Assembly: GCA_004764695.1 (NCBI GenBank)
Contig: SMSO01000037.1
Span: 1,348,247 to 1,412,246 of the forward strand
Direction of reading: 5' to 3'
Source of the DNA: Schizochytrium sp. TIO01
Lineage: Eukaryota > Sar > Bigyra > Thraustochytrida > Thraustochytriidae
Length of the DNA stretch: 64,000 bases
Part shown: positions 20,440-29,821 of the stretch, piece after piece
How positions within the stretch are numbered: position 1 is the stretch's first letter
How the letters are laid out: every line of letters begins with the position of its first letter
Notes under the pieces: model-generated
What the model saw: the letters and a program-made list of their open reading frames with translations, nothing else
What the model was told of the DNA's origin: nothing
Database searches by the model: none
Program-made: the position numbers and the translations under genes

Positions 20440-21654
20440 ATGGAGCGCAACCCTGAGGATGCAGATATTGTGTTGACTGGTGAAGACCTTCTTGCATATG
20501 TGAGCAAGTTGCGAAGGTTCGCCAAACTACTTGGAGACAGTCTCGGTGTTGACGATGAACTGTCATTTAAAGAGAGCAAAAGCACTCATCAGGCAACTAG
20601 CCCAATTAAAGATACAAAGAATGACAACTCCACTTTTCAATTGTCATTAGGGAGCCCGAAATCTATCCAGGCGGATAATGTTGGTAAATCTGTCTCGTCG
20701 ATAACCTCCCCGAAACGTCGTTCCGAAGAATCATCCACTAAATCCTCGAATGTATCCCGCAGATCTTCAAGTCGTTCTTACAAACGAGCTCCTAGCCTTT
20801 ACGCCTACACTGTAGCTATTGCTGGGCTTGGTCGGATCGGAGCCCAGGTTGCCATTTCACTGGCGCGAAGTGGAGTTGGCTGCTTAATACTAATCGACAA
20901 AGACAAAGTCGAAAGCAGACACGTCGAGACTTCTCCCTTTGAGTGGGAACATATTGGCTTGCCAAAGACTCAAGCTGTGAGATTAGCTATTCATGAAGTA
21001 AATCCCTCAATAAAGCTCCGATCCGAGGCTCTTGATATCAACGATGCTATATCCGAACAAATACTAAAAGACGAAGTTTTTGCCGGCGGTCAATCAGTTG
21101 ACCTAATTATTGGATGTTTGGATGAGCCTTTTGCAAGAAATGTCATTAATGATCTTGCTTTGGCACAAAATATTCCTTTCCTAAATGCCCAACTTGACGT
21201 TGATGGTTGTCGGGGAATGATCAGTATGATAAAGCCAGGCCGCACGGCATGTCTTCGTTGTCTTGCTGCGAAAGATATGGCAAGCACAATGCAAATTCGC
21301 CGAGCACAATTAAGCTCTTTTAAGGAAGCACACAATATCGACCGACTTGCAAAAGCAGATATACCAGGTATTTCTATGATGTTTGCCGGGCTTATCGCTC
21401 AGAATGCATCAAAGATATTGATCAGAGATGGCGTTGTCTTGCCTGCTTTTAAGTTCAAGCTTGATGCAGATGCCTATGTGCTACCACAAGCCTCTCCAAG
21501 TTCCACAACTACGGAGTATGTTAAGAAGCCTGCTAGTCTTTTGAAAGGGAAAGATGCATCTGAAACGGAGGCAAGTCAGGAGTTCAAATCATTTGGGGCG
21601 GAACCATATGCTCAGTGTACTAATGAGGATTGTTTGCGATTACAAAAATCCTAA
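20440..21654 (+). CDS. UBA5-like E1 (ThiF/MoeB fold) lacking the catalytic cysteine
   Basis: UBA5 is the E1 that adenylates UFM1 and passes it to a cysteine and then to UFC1. This 404-aa protein has a Ser/Lys-rich disordered N-terminus (about 1-118) and then a ThiF-type Rossmann domain: AGLGRIG (128-134), LILID with Asp153, GLPK with Lys176, and GCLDE with Asp228. UBA5-type zinc cysteines are present as CLRC (271/274) and a C-terminal CTNEDC (393/398), which point to UBA5 rather than other E1s. Two parts are missing. The NMNR adenylation motif is replaced by RHVET, and the segment aligning with the UBA5 catalytic Cys loop (RLAKADIPGISMMFAGL, about 302-318) contains no cysteine. It may be a pseudo-E1 or a diverged E1-like protein. 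ATG at 20440 is the first in frame. No intron. Confidence 0.85.
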   Translation: MERNPEDADIVLTGEDLLAYVSKLRRFAKLLGDSLGVDDELSFKESKSTHQATSPIKDTKNDNSTFQLSLGSPKSIQADNVGKSVSSITSPKRRSEESSTKSSNVSRRSSSRSYKRAPSLYAYTVAIAGLGRIGAQVAISLARSGVGCLILIDKDKVESRHVETSPFEWEHIGLPKTQAVRLAIHEVNPSIKLRSEALDINDAISEQILKDEVFAGGQSVDLIIGCLDEPFARNVINDLALAQNIPFLNAQLDVDGCRGMISMIKPGRTACLRCLAAKDMASTMQIRRAQLSSFKEAHNIDRLAKADIPGISMMFAGLIAQNASKILIRDGVVLPAFKFKLDADAYVLPQASPSSTTTEYVKKPASLLKGKDASETEASQEFKSFGAEPYAQCTNEDCLRLQKS

Positions 21655-22024
21655 ATTAGCCTAGCAAATCGGGATCCATCTATGCCGAATAGCGAGCGCA
21701 TTCATTACATAAAGTTTAATTACTCTACGAAAGCTAAACAGCTTGTTCAAGGAATTTCAATTGTGATATAAAAATGGTTTCCCAAGAAGCAAAAAAGGGA
21801 TAAAATCTACGATATTGTTCTATTCATAGATATAATACTTTGTTGAGAAAGACCGAGAGATTGAAAATCTCTGGTGAAGAGTATCTTTTAAAAAGTTAAA
21901 AAGGTTTATGGCGTTTATCTATTGTTTGGGGCGTTGTTGAAAAGTCTATAATTTGAGATCGGGAGAACAAGGAAAGCGAGGAGTGAACAGATGCAGTACA
22001 AATCAGGGCCAAGGACACACGCGA
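21655..22024. other. convergent spacer
   Basis: A 370-bp AT-rich tail-to-tail spacer between the UBA5-like gene and WDR3. Nothing beyond likely 3' UTRs is visible. Confidence 0.5.
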
Positions 22025-25000
22025 TTAGCTAGCGAAGCCACGCATGTTGCTTGAGTCGACCTGAGTCTTGAGTGCACGCATAGCAGCCATGTTTGTACCG
22101 ACCTGGTCTTGAAGTACAGACAACTGTTCACGAATAGCACCACGTAGTTCCACGAGTGTACTCCGAAGGTTTTGCGTGGCTACAATCTGCTTAAAGTGCA
22201 CCCGCAACAACGCGACAGCTACCTTGACGGCAATCTCAGTGTTGGTGCTCTGACGATTCACTTGTCCCTCCGAGCGCGGGGCAACAAGAACCTCGTGCAA
22301 GTACGGGAAAATGCGAACGGCATAGGAGAAGGGTTGGAGCATAAGTGCCTCGTCGAGCTCGCTTGTCTTGATGGAGCGCAGAGTGTGCATGACATAGGCA
22401 ATGGGATCACGTCCAAGCATGAGCGGGTTTGCAGGAGGAGGGGCAACCAGAACTTCACCATTCTTGTCAGCTTTAGCGAGCTCCTCCTTGGATTTCTTCT
22501 TGCGGGCAGCCTTGAGCTCTGCCTCATATTCCTTCAGGGCCTCACGGCGCTCATCAGCAACATCAAGGGCCTCTGTCAGGCGTTCGCCAACACGAAGAGA
22601 TTCAGTCGTGCGCTTAGTGGCTGCAGCAGACTCAGGTCCTTCAGCCTCTTCCTCATCTCCATCAGCTTCGCGAACAGCCTCGACAGTGCTTGAGTCAGCC
22701 TTGCGATCTTGCAAAAGTTTGGCATCGAATTGCTGCTCAAGAGCCTTCTCGCGCTCTTCGTCAGGAAAAACAATATCATTTGTGCGCTCCCAGACGCGGA
22801 GGGCCTTATCATGGCCACTGGAAACAAAATAAGAACCATCACTAGCTACGGCGAGACTCCAGACTTCACCTACGTGGGCCTCAAGAGAGAGGATCATCTC
22901 AAACTTGTCAGCATCCCAGTAGCGAATGCGCTGATCCTTTCCAGCGGTGATCATATAATGCGTACGGGGCAGAAAGCGGACGCACATGACCGAGGCATCG
23001 TGAGCAAAAAATGACTTGTGGCAATCACCGAAATCAAGACCCCAAACCTTAACGTTCTTGTCAGCGGAGGCTGTGGCAATGAGCGTGTTGTCGTCGGAGA
23101 TATCCATCGACAGAACAGGGAGTTTGTGGCCATAAAGGGAGAGAGCAAACTTCAGCGAATCCTCGAAGAAAACCTTGACGGTGCAGTCCAAGAGTGCGAC
23201 AGCAAGAATGAGGCGAGAGGAACTCTGATGGTGACTGTACTTGACGCCCATTACATCTTCGTTCATTTTCAGAGTCCGGGTGTGTACAAACTCAAGCTTA
23301 CCCTCCGAGGTAGGTTCCTCCACCATCTTGGGTGCAGCAGCTCTGATCCGCTTAGATTCCTTCTCCTCGTCATCCTCAGACTCATTATCTGATGATGATG
23401 ACGATGAGGATGATGATGACGATGAGGATGAAGATGAGGATGAAGAGGCAACGCTTGCGGCATCATCCATTGCGGTAGAGCCCTCATTGGAATCAATCAG
23501 TTCAAATTCCCAGAACTTGACTTGCTTATCAGCAGATCCTGTGACAAAGCCCTTTCCGTCAGGGCGGATGTCAATAGACCAGATTGCATCTTCGTGGGCA
23601 GCAACATCACTCAGCACCTCGCCTGAAGCCAAGTTAAAAAGAATGAGGTGTCCCGAGCGTGTACCGACAATGGCGTGCATGTCTCCAGGAACAAATGCAC
23701 AGCACAGAGAATACCCACTGGGGAAGGTGCGAATGCAGTTGCGTGTTTTCACGTTCCATAGCTTCGCCGCTCCGCTTCCTGCTGTGAGCACAAGAGTGTC
23801 GTCGCCAGAAATAGCAACTGCGCGCACGTCATTTCGGTGTCCTTGAAGCTCGATTTCGCGCGTGCGCTGCAGACTGAGCTGACGTTTGCGTTTCTGACCA
23901 GCCTGATCGTCTTCCGGAGCATCGTTCATTTCCAAAGTGTACAGCTCAAGACAGTTGGTGTTGTACGATACGATAATTTCGGCCTTGTGCGCAGTGACCT
24001 TTGTGAATGCAAATGATCTCATGCGGTGGTCCGTGCGAATCTGCGCAAGAGACTCAACCTCATCTCCAAGCTGTGGCAGTTGAATGTCGTCCTCTTCTGC
24101 TTCCTCTTCATTGTTCTCTTCGTTGTCATTGTTCGAGGCCTTCTTCTTTGCCTTCTCCTTTGCGCGGCGGAGCCTTCGCTTGATCTTCTTTGCAACTTCT
24201 TCTGCATCCCGCACGCGAAAGATTTCGAGAGTCTTACCCGCTGTTTGGCATCCAATGAGCTTTCCATTTGCCGAGAAACGGATGGTTTGAGCCCTCTCAG
24301 CAGTGCCGCGTGTCACAGGCCCTTCCATGAGTCTCCACGGCGATGCTGCGTCAAAAGGTTTAGTGCTGTCAGCGCCAGTTTTAATGCTTGACTTGGCTTC
24401 ACCGTCCTCGAGCTTCTTCATCTGTGCTGCTCGCTGCTCATCTGTGAGCTTGATGAAACCGCGAACCTGCTGGTCAGAACAGGCAGTAACAATGCGGTCT
24501 TCGCTAGCATTGACATCCACACTCCACACGGGACTGCGGTGGCCCACGAAGGTGTCAATGCAGTGCTGCGAGTCAAGGTCCCAGGTCTTGAGAAGCATGT
24601 CCTTCGAGGATGACAAAAGTTGCGAACCTTCCTTGACGAAGTGGAGGTCAGTGACCTCTTGTTTATGGCCCCGGAGTCTAAAGAGGCCAGCCTGAGCCAC
24701 GAGGTCCCAGACGATGATGTCGGTGTCACGAGAACCTGAGGCAAGTCTCGAGTTGTCTGAGGTAAATGCAATGCTCGAGACTGCTGCACGGTGACCGTTC
24801 AACGCAACTAGAAACTCCCTCGAGACGTAGTTCCAAAGTTTCACAGTGCCTGAGGCATCTCCGGTGGCGAGATAACGATCCTCGGGTCCAAGAGCGATAG
24901 CTGTCAGCTCTCTTGAGACTGCAAAAGGGTCTGCACGACCTGCAGTGTCTGCGTCGCGGAGTTTGTGAGAAAGCTCTCCACTCTGAAGGTTCCACACGAG

Positions 25001-25129
25001 AACGTCCTGAACACCAGACGTCAACACGTGCAGACCCTTCGAGTCCACAACGATATTACACTCATGAGCAGCAACTACACCAAAGCTGTCCTGGTGCGCA
25101 TAGCGCAAGTATGTCTTGCTAGAGGACAT
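22025..25129 (-). CDS. WDR3: WDR3/Dip2 (Utp12) WD40 protein of the SSU processome
   Basis: This 1034-aa protein has two WD40 arrays. The first covers about residues 1-330 (for example VLVWNLQSGEL, VKLWNYVSREF, IIVWDLVAQ, LKTWDLDSQH); the second covers about 430-780 (AKLWNVKTRNC, VKFWEFELID, VKVWGLDFGDCH, IRYWDADKFE, LRVWERTNDI). A C-terminal helical Utp12 domain follows at about 900-1010 (VAVALLRVHFKQI ... TLVELRGAIREQLSVLQDQV). This is the architecture of WDR3/Dip2, a U3 snoRNP (UTP-B) subunit needed for 18S pre-rRNA processing in the nucleolus. The family is usually near 940 aa; the extra length comes from charged insertions, including a Lys/Glu-rich stretch near 320-350 and a run of about 20 Ser followed by acidic residues near 560-590. 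Start ATG at 25129; no intron. Confidence 0.93.
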   Translation of the reverse strand: MSSSKTYLRYAHQDSFGVVAAHECNIVVDSKGLHVLTSGVQDVLVWNLQSGELSHKLRDADTAGRADPFAVSRELTAIALGPEDRYLATGDASGTVKLWNYVSREFLVALNGHRAAVSSIAFTSDNSRLASGSRDTDIIVWDLVAQAGLFRLRGHKQEVTDLHFVKEGSQLLSSSKDMLLKTWDLDSQHCIDTFVGHRSPVWSVDVNASEDRIVTACSDQQVRGFIKLTDEQRAAQMKKLEDGEAKSSIKTGADSTKPFDAASPWRLMEGPVTRGTAERAQTIRFSANGKLIGCQTAGKTLEIFRVRDAEEVAKKIKRRLRRAKEKAKKKASNNDNEENNEEEAEEDDIQLPQLGDEVESLAQIRTDHRMRSFAFTKVTAHKAEIIVSYNTNCLELYTLEMNDAPEDDQAGQKRKRQLSLQRTREIELQGHRNDVRAVAISGDDTLVLTAGSGAAKLWNVKTRNCIRTFPSGYSLCCAFVPGDMHAIVGTRSGHLILFNLASGEVLSDVAAHEDAIWSIDIRPDGKGFVTGSADKQVKFWEFELIDSNEGSTAMDDAASVASSSSSSSSSSSSSSSSSSSDNESEDDEEKESKRIRAAAPKMVEEPTSEGKLEFVHTRTLKMNEDVMGVKYSHHQSSSRLILAVALLDCTVKVFFEDSLKFALSLYGHKLPVLSMDISDDNTLIATASADKNVKVWGLDFGDCHKSFFAHDASVMCVRFLPRTHYMITAGKDQRIRYWDADKFEMILSLEAHVGEVWSLAVASDGSYFVSSGHDKALRVWERTNDIVFPDEEREKALEQQFDAKLLQDRKADSSTVEAVREADGDEEEAEGPESAAATKRTTESLRVGERLTEALDVADERREALKEYEAELKAARKKKSKEELAKADKNGEVLVAPPPANPLMLGRDPIAYVMHTLRSIKTSELDEALMLQPFSYAVRIFPYLHEVLVAPRSEGQVNRQSTNTEIAVKVAVALLRVHFKQIVATQNLRSTLVELRGAIREQLSVLQDQVGTNMAAMRALKTQVDSSNMRGFAS
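23389..23453. repeat. GAT/GAG-type trinucleotide tract encoding poly-Ser
   Basis: A degenerate trinucleotide repeat within the WDR3 gene; on the coding strand it gives about 20 consecutive Ser residues. It is interrupted (GAT, GAC, GAG, GAA variants), so it is probably older than a pure microsatellite. Confidence 0.85.
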
Positions 25130-26449
25130 TATCTATGAGTTTGTGCGATAGAGATGTGGTGATCCTTGTCTACGACTTCGTTTATGTCTATGTCGATATT
25201 GACGGCAGAATCAATATCGATGTTAGGGCGAGCCAATCGCAGTCTTTAGTAAAGGTTGCACTAAAGCTGCGAAAGATTATGCCGATCTCCTTAGAATCGT
25301 TTTCCGACACGGCGTTGCTGGTGCCGCTCCGAGGTCTCTCGAGCGTGAACCACCAAAGCTGAGTAGCCAACTGAGTTCTCAACCACTCACTGGATGGTGA
25401 ATGTGCGGCTAGCGCTGCCTGGGGGAAAACACTCCCACCGCTGCAGGCCTCAGGGTCCCTCTCTTGCTCTTCGAATCCCCACGTAGAAGGAGAGTGCTGC
25501 GCGAGAGTCGCAGCAAGAGATTTGACGCCTCGCAGACGGCCAAGAATAGGTCTTGGGTGGCGCCAGCAGAATAAATGATGAATGAACGAAAATATTGAAT
25601 GAATGAATAATACTTTGTTAATAACAAAATGTATTTTATTTAGGCCTACTTATCAAAATGAGTTATCCTAATCATTCATTGCAATTGAGAATACAACAGT
25701 CCTCATTTCGCTTCAAAGAGAGTCCGCCCGCTGGCATGGGCAACAAAGACATGAGCAAGTAGCAATGAAAGGAGGGCTTGTCCAGCTATACCAGCCAAAG
25801 AATACGCCCTCTTTACACTAAAAGAGTGCTCAAGACCCAACAAAGAGCAAAAAGCAGAGAAGCGCTTCTGGCCAACCAGTGATCGAGGGCAATTAAGGAC
25901 ACAGTACAGAAAACATTACGAGGGACGAGTTAAGAAGGTCCCAGGCATAACATACTATGAATGAATGAGGAAATAGATGGCACCTCTTGAATGGAGAAGA
26001 TGGAATGGGCATCAGGTTAAGAGTGGGTGTGAGAGGGAAAGCTGAGTAAAGGTCTTGGTGAGAAGCTTTGGGATTTGGAGAGGTCTAAATTCTGACGAGC
26101 AGGAGGCGTATCGCATTTTTTATTTAATTTCAATGATGCGTGTATCATAGAGATGTTGTTGTACTATGATGAAATTAGAGTACATACGATTGATGTATAG
26201 TGATATTGTTGCTGGGCAACCACAACAGCGTCTGAGGCATCTCTAACACCAGAACACGCAATTAAATGGATTTTGGAGATAATTTAGTTAAACAATGGGT
26301 AACAATCAGCAGCACTAGCAACGGATTAGGATTTTGTTGATATTCGTGAAAAATGATGTGAGGTTGACGTTGAAGAATTTAGCAAATTTCATCTTATCAG
26401 GAGTAATAAACTATGTTAAGGCCCTGCAGACTCACAAGGGATGAAAACA
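25130..26449. other. spacer between WDR3 and the FYVE gene
   Basis: Both neighbours are on the minus strand, so this holds the WDR3 promoter and the FYVE gene 3' UTR. It has degenerate GAATGA repeats near 25570-25610 and no convincing reading frame. Confidence 0.5.
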
Positions 26450-29400
26450 TCAACTCAAGTTCACGTTTCGCTTTCGCCTGCCTTCTGCGGTGACACGGAT
26501 ATGTTTTACATTGGAGGAAGGGCCAGGGGCGGCGACAGCGGCAGAACTTACAGCTGCGCTGCTGGCGGCAACAGCACTCCGGCGTTGAGAACTTAGGAAA
26601 CTTCGTCCTGAGTTTGAAGAAGCCACAGAGCGTGCCTGGCTTTCTCTTCGATCGAGGTCATCCTGGAAGGTGTCCTCGTCAACGCCGTCAGAATAATCGT
26701 CGATTTCAGAACCTTCCTCATCTTCATCAGGCATTTCTGGCCACGAGAGTGCTTCGTGACATGCATCGCATACACGCACCGGGGAATCAATGCCAAATTT
26801 AGGAATTGCCATCTTACGGCTGGCACAAGTGCTGCAATGAATTGAATGACAACAACGGCAATGGTGCTTCCGATTCGTAAAAGAGAACACAGATTTGCAA
26901 GTTTCGCATGAGGTGACTTCTGAGTCCTCAACCCACCGAGGTGCTGCTGGAAGCTGCTTCAGCAAAGCGTTTACTAAGAGTGGCAAGGGCCAAGTCTCAC
27001 GTGCCAAAGCAAGAGGTGTAGCACCAGACTTGTCACGGGCATTGGGATCTGCATACCCACGAACAAGAACAGTAACCGCGCGAACATGGCCATAGCGCAC
27101 AGCGCAGTGTAAGGGAGTCACACCATCACTGCCTTCTGCACGAATGGCCTCGTGGCCACCAGGGACGCCCAAGAGAATGGTCAAGAGTCGCGTTGTATTT
27201 TCAATCCGGGCGCGCTGCGCAGGACTTGGATCTTGCAATTGTCGCAAAGCAGCAAAGTCTGTGCGAACTCGCGTAGCTTCCTTGCGAGCTGGGGAATCGG
27301 AAGAGGCGTTGTGGCTACGCTGACCTCCTAGGGCAAAATGCAAAGGCACGTATCCGAGTTTTGTCCTGCCCATGACATCTGCCTTGGCATCAAGTAAGGT
27401 CTCAATAACCTTGCAGGCTCTGCGAAAGAATTCAAACTCAGGGGTCGCACCAACACTTTCTCCATTGTCAGATTCATTTGTAGATTTCACGCTTGCAGAT
27501 GAGGAAACCATGGCCAGTTCGCCACGCACGATTGCATCACATGCCGATGTGCATGCACAATGCAACGGAGTTCGGCTATGAAGGTCCTTGGCGTTTGTAA
27601 TTGTGCGACAGTGCAGGTAGTTATCAATATTTGTTTTGCGGGGAAGTTTGGGGTGGCCACCTGAACGGGTACTTCTTCGGCTACTAACGCTCTGATCGTC
27701 GGCAAATGTAGAAGATTTAGGTGTCGCAGCTCCGCTTGTACTTTGAGTGTCACTATTATTGGCTGCTGCATTACTACCCCCTCTTGTACGTTGAGTTTGA
27801 GCTTCTTCTTGGTCCTCGAGAGCTTCCTCATCAAGTTCCCGTGCCATGTCAAGAATGACTAGGACAACACGGTAATGTGCATTCGATGCAGCCAAATGTA
27901 GAGCAGTGCTACCTTGGTCATACTCTGTAGCCATAATGAGTCCCAATGGGTCTTCGCATTCTTGAAGAACACGAAGAGAGACTTCTGCGTGGCCTTTGCG
28001 TGCGGCGTGGTGAAGAGCGGTCCAGCCGAAACGATCAGGAATCATCACATTGACGGCCGCTTGAAGAAGCTCCACAACTGCGACATGGCCCCGACGACAA
28101 GCTAGATGAAGCGCAGTACAACCATTATTATCTTGCTGATTATGAACTGCATTATTAGCAAGGAGGACGCGGACAACATCAGCATGCCCGCCCTCCGCTG
28201 CGCAGTGGAGTGCACAACGACCACTAGATGGATCACACTCGTTAATATCAGCGCCCGCTTCAACAAGGGCTTCGACATGGCGAGCATTACCAAGGCGAGC
28301 AGCTAGGTTAAGCATAGAATGGTGTTGGAGTTGGTCCCGTTTATCCAAAGAAACTGCGCCACGGCGAGCGCCCAGAATAAGGGTTTCTACAATGCGTGTC
28401 ATGTCTTCTTGGTCTGCCCATGAGGGCTCAAAACCAAGCTCCTCCTTAATGATGCGAGCGATTCGCGCCTCAGCTTGGCCAGCAGTCGATGTCGATGTTT
28501 CTCGACCTAGATTAGATAAATTCTCAGCATCATTAATTGAGTCTTCAGAAGTATCGCCGTTTGGTTTAAATAGGTCCCTTTGGTTGGTATTCTTCTTGGT
28601 CGCTCTACTATCAATGTTGTTACCCTTGTTTCCTGAGTTCTCGTTTCGCGTAGGGCTCCTTGGGGCAGCTGCCCCAACGCTTGCGGCACTGTAAAGGTCA
28701 TCCACGGACTCAGCTTTATTTTTCAGCTTACGGGTTTGGAAGAGGCTTTCACCTGTCGCGGAGAGGTTCTTGCTTAATTGCAAAGCAATTTCCACAGGCA
28801 AAAGGCCAGACAAGGAAGAAGGTGCATCAGGGTCCACTCCACGTGAAATGAGATTGAGGACAATGTCGGACCGCCCGATGACCACAGCATACTCCATAAG
28901 ACGTGGGCTCTCGACAGAACCAGTCACCTCCAGGAGGACCTCAGAGCAAACTGCTGCATCGCATGGCGCTGAAGTGCCGTCTTTCAGGTTGTCAATGCGG
29001 TCATGCATGGCCTCGAAAAGAGCAGCTCGCTTTGCAGGTCGAGCTTCATCAAGCTCGGCGTGTATCATTGCTAAACATGAACGTGCCAGGCGAATATCTA
29101 CACAGCCATCAAGCCTATTCTCATCCACACTCATGGCCTGAGCAGCTCCACGGCCATCAAGCGCAAATTGCAATACGGCAAGAGCTGTGGAATACCACGA
29201 TCCACGTTGGGATCCTCTAGCCTCGCTCACTGTCCGTGAGAGCCATTCGCCTGCAAGAACTTCAAGCAGCTTGATTCCAAAGAGCCTCGCTGCAGCATGC
29301 ACCCTTGCACCAAGATGGACGTTGCCAGCAGGAATTTCGAGGGAATCCGTGTACATGAACCTAATAACCGCTCGCATAACATCGAGATCCAAAATCTCAG

Positions 29401-29821
29401 ATTTTATGTCCGTACGTCCATACCACGCCCCGCCAACCTTAAACCTCTCTCGGAATACTGGTGATCGAAGACTCAGCACAAGCCTATGAGCTGGTATTTG
29501 CTCTAAAGTCCCTACGCCCTGAGAATCTTCAAACCCGTGCAAACGTACATCTGCAAGTTCATGAGAGTTGAAGAGTTTGCGAAGTCCACTTCGCACGTCT
29601 TGCTCCAAAGACCCTGACTCCCCAGGTCGAGGTGAATTAAATCCTCCCATGGCTGAATTCGAGCCCGCAGACGAGCTCTTTCCAGATCCAGCTGTTGCGG
29701 ATAGAATCATGTTTTGCACTCCATCAGACCCGTTCTCATAATTTACGGCTCCTTCATTGTTCTTGTTGGTGATCTCGTCGCCGGCGTCGCCGTTGCTCCT
29801 GTGCTTCTTAGGATCCGTCAT
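26450..29821 (-). CDS. BTB-ankyrin-FYVE protein (Rabankyrin-5/ANKFY1-like)
   Basis: This large protein has about 1123 aa from the first ATG (29821). A disordered N-terminus is followed by a BTB domain at about 75-195 (ADVRLHGFED ... IPAHRLVLSLRSPVFRERF ... AVIRFMYTDSLEIP). Ankyrin repeats follow in blocks at about 500-680 (GRCALHCAAEGGHADVVRVL, GCTALHLACRRGHVAVVELL, GWTALHHAARKGHAEVSLRV) and 730-950. A FYVE zinc finger lies at about 962-1030, with the PI3P signature WVED, RKHHCRCCH and RVC and all eight zinc Cys visible. BTB-ANK-FYVE is the layout of animal Rabankyrin-5, a PI3P/Rab5 effector in endocytosis, so an endosomal role is likely. The frame is open 57 codons further upstream without an ATG; an upstream exon is possible. 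The C-terminus is acidic, then Ser/Ala-rich. Confidence 0.9.
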   Translation of the reverse strand: MTDPKKHRSNGDAGDEITNKNNEGAVNYENGSDGVQNMILSATAGSGKSSSAGSNSAMGGFNSPRPGESGSLEQDVRSGLRKLFNSHELADVRLHGFEDSQGVGTLEQIPAHRLVLSLRSPVFRERFKVGGAWYGRTDIKSEILDLDVMRAVIRFMYTDSLEIPAGNVHLGARVHAAARLFGIKLLEVLAGEWLSRTVSEARGSQRGSWYSTALAVLQFALDGRGAAQAMSVDENRLDGCVDIRLARSCLAMIHAELDEARPAKRAALFEAMHDRIDNLKDGTSAPCDAAVCSEVLLEVTGSVESPRLMEYAVVIGRSDIVLNLISRGVDPDAPSSLSGLLPVEIALQLSKNLSATGESLFQTRKLKNKAESVDDLYSAASVGAAAPRSPTRNENSGNKGNNIDSRATKKNTNQRDLFKPNGDTSEDSINDAENLSNLGRETSTSTAGQAEARIARIIKEELGFEPSWADQEDMTRIVETLILGARRGAVSLDKRDQLQHHSMLNLAARLGNARHVEALVEAGADINECDPSSGRCALHCAAEGGHADVVRVLLANNAVHNQQDNNGCTALHLACRRGHVAVVELLQAAVNVMIPDRFGWTALHHAARKGHAEVSLRVLQECEDPLGLIMATEYDQGSTALHLAASNAHYRVVLVILDMARELDEEALEDQEEAQTQRTRGGSNAAANNSDTQSTSGAATPKSSTFADDQSVSSRRSTRSGGHPKLPRKTNIDNYLHCRTITNAKDLHSRTPLHCACTSACDAIVRGELAMVSSSASVKSTNESDNGESVGATPEFEFFRRACKVIETLLDAKADVMGRTKLGYVPLHFALGGQRSHNASSDSPARKEATRVRTDFAALRQLQDPSPAQRARIENTTRLLTILLGVPGGHEAIRAEGSDGVTPLHCAVRYGHVRAVTVLVRGYADPNARDKSGATPLALARETWPLPLLVNALLKQLPAAPRWVEDSEVTSCETCKSVFSFTNRKHHCRCCHSIHCSTCASRKMAIPKFGIDSPVRVCDACHEALSWPEMPDEDEEGSEIDDYSDGVDEDTFQDDLDRRESQARSVASSNSGRSFLSSQRRSAVAASSAAVSSAAVAAPGPSSNVKHIRVTAEGRRKRNVNLS

